From the NCBI GenBank assembly GCA_038501625.1, contig JAZAYU010000002.1:15213702-15277701 (forward strand): a stretch of 64,000 nt of DNA, given 5' to 3'. The notes under the pieces were generated by a model. It searched no databases and was not told the DNA's origin. It saw only the letters and a list, made by a program, of their open reading frames with translations. Below are positions 37,501-49,500 of this stretch, in pieces (within the stretch, counting starts at the first letter, position 1; each line of letters begins with the position of its first letter). The DNA is from Corbicula japonica (Eukaryota > Mollusca > Bivalvia > Venerida > Cyrenidae). Made by a program: the position numbers and the translations under genes.

Positions 37501-40500
37501 TTGTACAATATTGTAAAATGCTTTCTGTTTGAATCGTAAAGGAAACTTTCAAATACAATATCTTTCTTACAAATTCTTCCTGTTCTAACAAAAAAGTATT
37601 TGTGACAAAGCGGCGTTGGGGAGCATAACCCGTCTCTGACGGCTCTTGTGTTAAAAGCATGTTAAAGTAAACATACATGTACTAGGCTCGGTTGCATCGG
37701 TGCCTTTTTCAGACAGCCCAGTTTTTGGACCTACGCTGAAGAAGCTGTCAATTCTCTTCTGTGCCATATTTCTTGCGTAATTAGAACCTGGAAGAATAAA
37801 TTGTGGCTCCGTACATGTATGAAATCGGAATACTTTTGACCTTTATGCGCTTCCGTAGATGAAAAAATGACGAGCGTTGTGTTTACCAGAAATGTTTTTT
37901 TCATAAAAATTCCATGTATCAATATAACTAATCTTCCAAGAAGGAACTATTTCAAAAATGCAGAGTAATACGACAAATGCACCAGAATTTTTCACATTTG
38001 CATCATAAATTCACTGATTCAGGTTGGTTAGTTCAAAATGTTGTCAGTCTCGCTAGAATCGGTTCACAGACATGGTCAAACATGTCATTACTCAACAAAC
38101 AGACCGAAACAAATAAACACTAGGCATACATAGTAACATTTTAGTTATAATTACCTCTTTTCTATCGCTGATTCTGCTGATGACTTCTTTAAGAACTCGA
38201 TGAAAACATTTGTTTACATTTCGAAAATACGGCGCGTGCAAAGTTGAAACTTCCGACTTTGAAGAGCTGCAAAGGCTGACAACTTTTCAAAAAAATACTA
38301 CGGTATGGTGTACGATTTAGGCTATATGATTTATAAAGTATTTAGTGTGGTAATTATCAGATCTGGCGAACGCGGCTGAATTTCAAACCACATGTTTTTT
38401 ACTAAAAAAATTTTTTTTTGTCAAAATAATGTGGATTCAGTTGCGTACTCGCGTATAGGCAGCTACACGCCTGGCTGTGCTACTTGGTCAATAAACTGAA
38501 GTTACTCATTCCAATTATAAGAGTGTAGCCTTGAAGTTGAAAACCTTATATTAATGAAAGTAATAGGAAACAAGACTTGTGCTAATATGTTATATATTGT
38601 TAACTTATGAATGGACATTACACAACCAGACATGCTTGATTTTGAAGTTTTTTCTTTTGCAGGCAAGTATCATTTGATTGGCAAAACTGGGCGAGTAGAG
38701 AAGAGTGTAGAAGCTCACAAAGGGGCCGTTCTATCAGGCCGATGGAGCTTTGATGGATCAGCTCTGCTTACAGCGGGGGAAGACGGCCAGGTGAAAGTCT
38801 GGTCACGCAGCGGCATGTTGAGGTCTACTCTTACACAAAACAGTGAGTTCTAAACCAGAGCAATATTTTACAGTCTTAAATATTTGTAGGTATAAAAAAG
38901 ATGGAGAGTGTGTATGATATTAACAAAATGCTCCAAATAAGTCAGATTTAGTTAGTCCTATGTCCTTTTTCATCTTTGAAAGGTGTTTTTGGGAGAGTCT
39001 TGAGAGAAATAGTCTCCTAGATGTCCAAAGTTTGTCTCTTTGTGTTTCATACAGATAGCCAAAATACAAGTTGACTTTTTGCTGAAACAGGAAAAAAATT
39101 ATCTCTTTCCTGACAACCTTAGCCATTCCCTGGAAAGATGCATTTCAATTTTAAAATAAATAGATGTCTAGGGATGATTAAATGCCAAATGTTTTTCAAA
39201 CTTGCACATACTTCCTTTTACAGGTACTCCAGTTTATGGAGTAGCATGGGGTCCTGACTCCGATCAAGTCTTGTTCACCAATGGGAGACAACTTGTAATC
39301 AAATCTCTGCAGGCCAATGCTAAACCCTCATTATGGAAAGCACACGAGGGTGTCATTCTACAGGTAGACTGGAATCCAGTGAATAACCTCATTCTATCAG
39401 GGGGAGAGGACTGTAGGTATAAGGTAAGCATTAAATCACTAACAGGGTTCCATTTGAACCATTGTTTCACCCTTAGACTTTTAAAATTTCCAAAAAGACT
39501 AATTTTGACGCCAATGTTTTTGTTCAAGGGTCATTCCTTCCTTAAATTACAGGGTTTTTTAATATTTGTTTGCATAATCTCTTAAAAAAACATCAAATTG
39601 ACCCTTGAGATTCAACAGCATTATTGCAGTTATGTAGGATAGTCCAGTTGTTGGGACAATGATGCTTTTCATGACAGGGAAATTGTCTATATAGTCATAA
39701 TAGACATTTATAAGTTAATCCGAATCCGATAGCTAGTTGATGGTTTTCGTGGGGGTTTTCTCAAAACAATATGGAAGAAATTGTGTATCTAATAAATAAA
39801 GTATCTTTAGGGTTTAAAGTAGGGAAATTTCGGTAAAGAAATACATGTATGGTCAGTAAGCATGTATAAACTTTTTGTATTTTGTGTAAGCTCATTTTAC
39901 ATACAGACCACGACATACCAGCGCAGAACATGCGCCGTCTCGCCATTGATCTTAAAACTCTGTAACTGTAACTATTTAATTTCATGTTCTGCAAAAACTC
40001 ATTATTTTTGGTGTGAGTGTGCCTGCAGTAAAAATAAAGAAAACACTGAAAGCTGAGGACGCTAATTTATTTTTTTCATTGAAAATTTTTCTGATATGCA
40101 CATTGGCCCTCTGTAGAGGAACAGAAAGCGAAGCAAGGAGTATGGTCGAAACCTATACACTTTATACACAAATCAATGAAACCGTCATTTGTGATATTTA
40201 GAATTTTGGAAGCGGCTTTCTTCATGCCTAGAAGTTTGAGTTAATGCACTAAGTATGAAATGAATCATTACGTACTGCCAGAAGAGTGCTACATGTAACT
40301 ACTTGGAGAGAAAATCTACCTGATTCTTTGAGCTGTAAAGACACCGTACACTTCAGCATTAATAACATAAAAGAGCAGAGAAAAAAGATGTAAACGCTTA
40401 AAACGCTGTATGCGGATATATCATACATGCTTGTAGAATATAGAGTGTTACAATGATGTATGATGCGATAAGACAATAAGAGGGCGCGATATTAATACAT

Positions 40501-43500
40501 GGTTGTATATTTCTTACCCTCGCATCGTGTTCTCGCGACCTCGCATCGTGTTTTCGAGTCTTGCTGTAATGAAGGTAAGAGCACACTATTGCTTTTCCCT
40601 AAATGTTCTATCCTTTGTCTTGGGATTCTCCTTTTGTTTAATTTTATGCCAGACATATTTCTCTGACATTTTTTTTCAAATTTCTCTTTGAAGACTATCA
40701 CCTTTAAATGTTGACTAAATTAACGATACACCAACCTGTTCATACGCATGCTTTCAAAAGATTGTTTCTTCAAGAATTTGTTAAAGTTTTCATTTTGTTC
40801 CAACAGTCGCAACAAACACAATTTCTGTTTTTAAAAAGAATTTAATTTTTCTACAGCTTGATTGGCAATTAAGCTAAATGTTTTTATCATGAAAATTTTC
40901 CAAACATTTTTAACAAACCGTAAAGTAGCTTTCATTTAGTGTCGTGATTTGCAGGCGAGATCACGAAAACGCGAAAACAGGATGCGCTGTATGGAAAACA
41001 CGATGCAAGCGGGCGATACTTATATCGCACGCTCGCATTATACTTTTGGCGCCCGCGCATCCTGATTTCACAATCTCCGACGTGTTTTCTTGATTCCAAC
41101 GATTGCACAAACGGAACACCGTAAAATTTATGCATGTATGTAAAATACAACACTTACAAATTTAAACAACTATACTGACCACACATGTTATTGTTATAAC
41201 AGAAGCAACACAAGTAAACCTGAAAATATCTCAGCTAATTAGAAACACTATAATTTCGTACAAAATTATTTTGAGAAGACCCCCATGATAACCGTCAAGT
41301 AGCTAACGGTATCGGATTCGGATTAACTTATAAATGTCTAATACCATAGTCTTACTTCTGATTTAATGACATGTTCTTCAGACTTCACAGCAGCAGAACA
41401 GTGCAACCAAAAGTCCATGCTTTTAGAAGTCATTGTACAAAGTCTTTACTTTTGTATATGTCATTTCAGCTCATTTTTTTAGGCCGATTTCTTTGACTGC
41501 ATAACATAATAATGTAATATGCAACAGATTGCAACACATATTTTCTTTAATGGATCCTTTTTAAATTAATGTTTAATATTGAATATTTCTAGGTCTGGGA
41601 TACATACAGCCGCTTGATGTACAGCAGTTCTGTACACGACTACCCAATCACATCAGTAGCTTGGACACCCGATGGGGAACTTTTTGCAGTCGGATCTTTT
41701 AATACTCTCAGATTATGTGATAAAACAGGGGTATGTACATGTTTCAAATTTTGTTTGTTTTGAACATTTGCCAGTACAGTGATATAGAAAACTATCTGCA
41801 AGTACAAAAAAAGTTAGCAGCATCCATGAACATTGGAGAATCTTCATGAACTTAATTGGATGTAATTTGTTGACTGTTATTATGAACCAGTGTTTTTTTT
41901 CTCTTTTGGGGGAAGGGGGTTGCAGCCCTTTGGAGGGGGAAAATTGCGACGCAAACAAAGGAAAGGGGGAATATTTGGAAGATACTTGCATCCTGTCAAC
42001 ATACATAACAAAGTATTTTACTGATCTTTTAATTCAAAGAAAGTCAGTGGTCTACAGTGAAAAGTCTTTTTCTGTCTGCAAAATTTATCAATTATTCTTG
42101 TCACTGTATTGTCAGTCAGTGGGGTATCCATTAAACATATCCTAAATTCAGATTTATCATCTTCACTATCGAACAGTGCTTAACAGACTCCGGCAAAGGG
42201 GGAATTTTTTACAGATGTGGGGGAAAAATATATACTATTTTGAGGGGGGAATGGGGCCCAATTTCTCCAAATATTTGGCATAAAAAAAACTGTGAACTTT
42301 TAATGTTATTATGAAAATTACAGTTCTGTATATCTAAAACTGTATTTAAGTTCAAAATAATTGAAAAACGTAAAGCTTGTATGTCATGCATGTTTTAACA
42401 CATTGTGCAAGAATTTTTAAACCCTGTTATAATGCCTACTACTGACATGGATTTAAAATGATAATTCTTAATAATCTTATCCTATCTGTGTCTGCCTTTA
42501 CTTTCTTCTGATACATGACTAAATTCAGTAATTATGCATTCAATATTGAAATTTATGCCCTTCCGCTGTTTAAATGTACAAGCATCATGCACCCACTGGT
42601 GGGGCTTTTCATGTCCCCTATACTTTTCCGTACTTTTAAATAATTTCTTGTGAATATTTATTGTTGTGTTTCACTCGAGTCCTGAGCTTCAACACAACTT
42701 CTGATAATTCATATACTACTGGCATTCGTAATTTGTCTCCAACCCCTTTTACCCTTTCTGCCATATATACTCCTTTATGGCATGTACAAACAGTGTAAAT
42801 CTAGATCAGCTGGCACATCCATGCCATCTGATCAGGATCTACACTGTTGGCTTTAAGATTCATTAGGTTATTCCTGACTAAGATGCGACCAGTGCAGATT
42901 CTGATCAGGTGGCACTGGCATATCAGCTGATCTAGATCTACACTGTTCATACATGCTTAAAAATGCCAATGGGTTAAATCATATATGCATACTTTGGTCA
43001 GGACTGTTGTGTTCACTTTATATGTTACAGTGGTCTTATGCCTTAGAGAAGCCTAACACAGGCAGTGTGTTCAAGTTGAGTTGGTCCAGTGATGGTACAC
43101 AGGTAGCAGGTGCATGTGGAAATGGACAGGTTCTTATTGGACACATATTAGAAAGGTTAGATTTATGTTAGTTTTGTATTTCTGAAAAGCATTACCCTTA
43201 AGCCTTTACTGAATACATACAGTGTTTATCGCATATGCTGATGTTGTTGTTCTTGATCAGATGGCATTTGCAGTCTGATCTTTGTTTTTAGCTTAAGAAT
43301 ACATGTAAGTATTTCCGAATAAGATCCAAAATGTTATAAATCGGAGGATTGTGTTGTACATTGTAACTGATTTGTTATAATTTGGTGATGTGATAATAAA
43401 GCGGCCATTTTTACATTGGTGCACTGGTCAAGAGCGCCAGCCTTCGGTTATGGAGGTGACAAGAACTCATAATTACAAGTTTACCCTTTCTCTCATGGAA

Positions 43501-46500
43501 GACATTGAATCACAAGGGCAACCAGTGAACATGTAGATCCAGATCAGCCTGTGTGTTCAGATCTGGTCTGAAGGTTATAAAGCCGAGATTGGAAACCAGT
43601 CTCAAATCTCAAGCATCTGATTGGCTGAAATGGCGACCAGTCGCCATTTCAGCCAATCAGATGCTTGAGATTTGAGACTGGTTTCCATGCTCAGTTTTAT
43701 AACCTTGGGCACAGGATGGATGCTTCTTGGTCAGAAAAATTCTAATAAATCTAAACAAAGAAAAGTGTAGATCTATATCAGATTTCAAGGATGTGCAAGT
43801 TGATCTGGATCTACATTGGTCGCACTTGGGATATGAGCAGTGTCCATGGAGTCAAGGGTTTCTGATCAGACATCAAGTAGATTTATGGTTGAACATTTCT
43901 CAATATAATATAAGTGGCTGACATCTGTACCTTTGACTTAAACATATGACAATTAATATATTTTAGGAGGTTGGAATGGAGTAACTATGAGGCAACAGTC
44001 ACAGAGAGCAAGAGAATTGTGGTAAGAAATGTCCTCAATGAGTCGTATGACAAACTGGACTTCCGAGATCGTGTAATCAAAGCGTCGCTGGCATTTAATT
44101 ATCTGGTTGTGGCTACATCATCCCAGTGTTACATATACAGGTATGTATATCTTATCTTCTCATTATTTATTTTACATACCATTACAGCTGTTAGTATGTG
44201 TCTGTTCAATTGTAAAAAATGATTGACAAGATCCAAATACAGTCAGTCCTGTCTTCAAAGACCACTCAGGGGTGAATCTTTGAAGTCAGGTGTTCTTTGT
44301 TCACAGGTAAATCTGTTCTATTAATCATTCAATAGGACAAAGGTGAAATACAGTCTTAATCCTGAGGTAGTTTTTGTGTCGCCTGACTAGGCGACATATA
44401 GGGATTACTTTGTCGGCGTCTGTGGCTTCCAGATTTCCTTGTCCGGTGCCTAACTTTGTCACCATTGGTCCAAATGACTCCAAACTTGGTATGCATGTTT
44501 TTGGCAATGACTCGACATGCAGTGCACAAGAACCATAACTCTACCTTGTTCCGTTTTTGAATTATTTCCCTTTGATGATTTTTATAGAGCATTTCTTGTC
44601 TGGATCTTAACTTTGTCACCATAGGTTCAAATAACTCCAAACTTGGTATGCATGTTTTTGGCAATGACTAGAATGACTAAAATAGTGTAGATCCTGATCA
44701 CATGGCAGAGATGTGCCAACTGATCTGGTTATATACTGTAGGATAACTGCCACATAATCCCAAGCGTTATAATGATATAGCACAGGTGAGTGTCATTGAC
44801 ATCTGTTTCTGAAAAAAACAAAACAAGTTTCTGAACTGTTATTTCTGTTTTGTTTTCTTTAATGCATCACTGTTGTCTTAAATAACTTAGCTCATTTAGA
44901 GTTATTTGCAGAAATCTTATCAAACTATTAAAAAAGTATTTCGTAGTACAACCTGATTGTTATTAAGTCAACTGAATGTTCACCCAACCAGTATTTCAGT
45001 TGTGTTTTTTTAATAGGCAAGTTGACACTTAGAAACATGTATGATACTGTTTGCTACAAAACCTATAATTCACTCACAATTTTCCAGTGAACAGGTTTCA
45101 CATGTTACATCAAATTTAAAGTTCACCATTAGTATTTACAATATGTATATAATTATATGTCCTAGTCATATTGATACTATGTATATGTTTTACAAAGTTC
45201 ATGTTCTAAACAATTGTACATTTCTTTCAGCACAAAGAACTTCAACACTCCTATGATATTTGACTTGAAAGAAGGCAATGTGTCGCTTATAATGCAAGCT
45301 GAGAAGTAAGTTCTTTCCTGGTATTTCCCTTTAGTTGCCCCACCAATCACAGACGAAACTGAGAATTTGTAAGCTCCATATATTATGATACTCCGGTTAA
45401 TTGAATTGAGGATCCTGACAAATAGACTATACAAACCGAATTCTACTGTATTACCGATATACATGTATATCTATTTATAAGTAAGGTAAATATTAATAGC
45501 CCTTATATACATCTTTATGGCATGGATGAACAGTGTTGATCCAGTGTAGTGGGCACATATGTGCTAACTGATTAGGATATATACTGTAACTTTTTTATTT
45601 ATTTGATATTTCTGCCCCAAAAAATGAACAGTGCAGATCCTAATCAGACATCATGGATAAGACAGCTGATCTGGATCTACATTGTTCCCAACTTGCGATA
45701 AAAGGCATATATATGAAGGAAAAGTTAATGTAGTTCATATCTATTTATAAGTTAGTTAGATAATAGTTATAAAGTGTATATCTATTGATAAGTAAGGTAC
45801 ATATAACAGGTTATTCTGACTAAGAAGTGAACAGTGTAGATTCTGATGGGACGGCATGGATGTGTCTGCTGATCTAGATCTACTTTGTTGGCACATAGGA
45901 TAAAGCGCTTTTTATATAGAATAAAGGGTTTGAGCTTTGTATGTTGTATTTCAGGCATTTTCTGCTGGTTGATGTAGCAGGTGTATATGTATATACTTAC
46001 GACGGAAGACTAGTGTGTTCCCCAAAATACCCAGGTTTACGAGCAGACATTCTGAATGCACAGACGGTCTCTATAAGTAATGACACTGTTGCTATTAGAG
46101 ATAAAGCTGATGAAAAAGGTCTGTTTTCTTTATTATGTCTTTATGTCTGGAATACAGTCTGGAGGCTGATAAAAATAAACAGTGTATTTGGTACATTTTG
46201 GACTTGTATGGGTCTTTTTTCTTTCAGAATTTTTTTTTCAAACTACAGGTGTTAACCATCTACTCAAAATATACCTGTTCTATGGCATGATTTAAAAGAG
46301 TAGATCCAGTTTGCAACTGGGATCATTTTCAATCAGTCATCTGCTTGAAATTGGAGACTTGCAGATTTGTTATCTAGTATGTTTAAGATCATAACCACTT
46401 AACAAGTAATTAGCTCACCAAATGCTTTCAACTGTTTAATGAAACCTTTCCTTCAAATTTAAGCCTATATAACGTTGGAGAACAGTTTAGATCCAGATCA

Positions 46501-49500
46501 GCCAGCACATCCATCCCAGCTGATCTGGATCTACACTGGTTGCACTTGCGATAAAATGCATATATAATTTTATGGAGTAAAGTGTTAACATAACCTGCAC
46601 ATTTTTATTTTATTTTATGTTTTCTAGTGAAATATAGAATTTTCCCGGTGAAATAAAAGTGGTATTTCACTGTTTTCGAACAGTGGAATATCATTTTTAT
46701 GTTCACTGTTTTTTCACGTTGGTACCCAAACGCATAATTATAACATTCCGAATGAGAAGTTTAGAAATCGGGCTCGTTTGGTCATATGACGTCACGTCAA
46801 AGACAAACGTTTTTGGCGCCATTTCATGCAATGTTTCTGTCTAATTCACACAAATTATGCACTAAAAGCATAAAATAGAAAAGAAAATTTGTTTTTACCA
46901 GTGTAAGATAGAAATATATTTCACTCATGAACTCAGGAATTATATATTTTCATTCGTGGCTTCGCCACTTGTGAAAATACCAATTCCGGAGCTCACTCGG
47001 TGAAATATATTTCTATCTTACACTAGTAAAAACAAATATCCTCTATATATTTCAGTGATATATGTCTTTGATGCACTCAATGGCAAACCTCTTGGAGATG
47101 GAAAACCTATCACACATAAGGTATGAATGATTTAGTTGTCATCAATTATCAGTCTACGCGAAAACTTTTTTCCATTCACAGGACATTGCGACAGGTAAAC
47201 ACCAAAATTTTACCTGTCGCAACCAATTTTTGCCTGTCACAATTTGTCGACTGAATTTTGTGCCATCGACATAAAATATTTATTTTAAATTTCAGTTTTA
47301 TTATAAATATATGTATTTACTATATCTAGCTTTAAGTAATAGATATTTTAACATATTATTTTCATATATTTTAGATTTCTAAATAATAACAACTGTAACC
47401 AAGTACCTTGTGTAATGCCGAAAGGTTGTTAAATGTATTAATATTGTAAATTTGCTTATGCCCATGCTTGAAAAAATATGTCTTATATAAAATTTTCTTA
47501 CCTACCACTTCTTACAGCCATAAAACACACCTCTTTTTCAAATGTGCCAGTCATCTAGAGATTTTCTTTCATGATAGTGTTGCAATTAACACATAATCAA
47601 ATTAATTCATAACCCTTCAATGATGGTAAAAGTTTTATCACTACCACCAAAGCAGAGATTAATAATTTGATACATGCTTTTTTCATTCATTTGCCCCTAC
47701 AAAAGTCCAAGATCGTAATCTCCTTGTGCCATAATTCAATGATTTTGCATTTACATCTTATCATGAGTGCATCTTAAGCCAAAACCTTAATCTATCTGAT
47801 TCCGTAATTCTTCAATGAAATCATCGGCAGATCAAAAAGATTAAATATTTTTATCAGTTCGTCTAAAGTTTTCCGCCATGATTGTTTACTACGGCGATTT
47901 GAATTATGGGAATTATAGCGACATTGACCTGAAAGTTTTTCGAATATTTCCGGAAACATCACGTACTGGGGTTTACATTTAGTGACACACGGATAAAAAC
48001 GTGCAGAAAAATCATGATATTTCAGTTAAAAATAGCACTGGACATGAAACTGAAAGTAAATTTTCCAAAAATGAAACGGTGCTAGATTTTATTTTGTACC
48101 GGACATTGTGTCCGACAATAACAGGAGTTTTCGTCGGTCAACAAGCAAAATTACCGGACATGTCCGGCTGACCAACGGACATTCGCATTGACTGAATTAT
48201 TCAACATCTAGAGAAAAAGAGTAGTGCTTTCTATTTTTTTGTTTCTACAGGTAAACTTTATGTGTCATTGATGTGGAACAATTTGATATATATTTCAGTA
48301 ATTAAACCAGGCAACAGTTACTCTTTCAAGGGTTTGAATATTTTATAAGAGCTATCATTAAACAATAAGCATAACTAGATGACTGTTTAGATCATTTTTT
48401 GTAGCCCAAGATGGTTTCAACAGTGGAGTTTTAAACAGAAGTAGTTGTATATTTTCAGCTGGAACTTGACATTTCAAATCTGGTTTTAAAATTGTTCATT
48501 CTTTTCTGTAACATCCACTTACAACTAGAATGTAGGAATGTAAACGAACGTTCGAACATTCGAATAAGATTATGAACATTCGAATGCATTTGAAGCATTT
48601 GAATGTTCGTGAAAATTCAATAATGAGTGTTTGAAAATTCTCATTTCTTTTTTACAGTTAATTATCTATATGAAGAATGACAATCAAGAAGGTTTGATAT
48701 TAATTTGACACACATACCATCAAGATAATTGATTTTTCTTAACAAAGTACATGTACATGTAGATAACATGCAACATGTATATCGACTTCTACGCACGCGC
48801 GCGTTCTTTTGATACATACGGCTCAAATGTAGAATGCGGACAAAAACAAATTGGGGTACACGTGCATAATCAAATTGGAAAGTTAGCACATATTACTAGA
48901 ATAGGAATGTGATAAAAATATAAAGTTATCAAACAATTATTGTAAAATCTACTGCATATTGTTATGATTATTCAATTTAGTAAATTAATAGTCATCCAGT
49001 GATGAAAATCAAATAAGTTCACACCTATTGTAATATATAAATTCCTCTATGAAAATCATTGACACGTGAAACATAACAACTATGAGTGCAAGTTTAGTGA
49101 CAATTTTTGGACTGACGTGTTTATTTAATGCATGTTATTTTAAATGAGTTAGAGTAACACATTTGGAGACAGAATGCTTGTGTACCAGGAAACCGTCAAG
49201 TTGACAACTAGTATATTTCTAGAGGTAGATCACTAGACGGTCTCATGCTCCGGTAAATAAACCCGCCTATTAAAATTTTGTAACACTCGGACATTATCGG
49301 CAAAATCTACTTGTATGATGATTTTATTGTACTGGGGATACTGTGGGGTAAACTCATAAAGACAGGTTTCATGAATGGCTTATATGATTTGTGAATAATT
49401 CGAACTTTCGAATGCAAACTGATTCGAACATTCGAATGGTAAAATAGGTGAAAATTGCCATCCCTACTAGATACACTTGTTAACCCTTTCCTCCATGGAC

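Larger units (their letters stand above)
30536..37767 (-). pseudogene. hAT transposase gene (zf-TTF, DUF4371, hAT dimerisation), broken
   Basis: Three exons: 37767-37683 (start [11 protein letters not shown]), 35893-35698, and 35178 onward. Both introns are GT-AG and phases match. Exon 3 carries a TTF-type zinc finger region ([27 protein letters not shown]), a DUF4371-like core ([29 protein letters not shown]), then [26 protein letters not shown] and the C-terminal [11 protein letters not shown] of the dimerisation region. The reading frame holds one TAA (34919-34917) and one TAG (34439-34437). It is then split by a 2605-base insertion, and the dimerisation tail resumes at 30689 ([22 protein letters not shown]) and ends at 30536. 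Two stops and an insertion make it inactive. It resembles the transposase-derived ZMYM1-like proteins common in molluscs. Confidence 0.88.
30324..38473 (-). mobile_element. hAT-superfamily transposon in IFT80 intron 2, with nested insertions
   Basis: The left end reads CAGGGGCGTAGCTAGCC at 30324. The right end, read inward on the minus strand, starts CAGGCGTGTAGCTGCC at 38473. Short inverted ends of this kind are typical of hAT elements. Possible target-site duplications are TTGGCTGT on the left and CTGGCTGT on the right, 7 of 8 matching if the right end is placed three bases inward. The motif ATGTGGATTCA occurs near both ends in direct orientation. The element carries a broken transposase on its minus strand. 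Removing the nested insertions at 30690-33294 and about 36150-37651 leaves roughly 4 kb. Confidence 0.8.
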
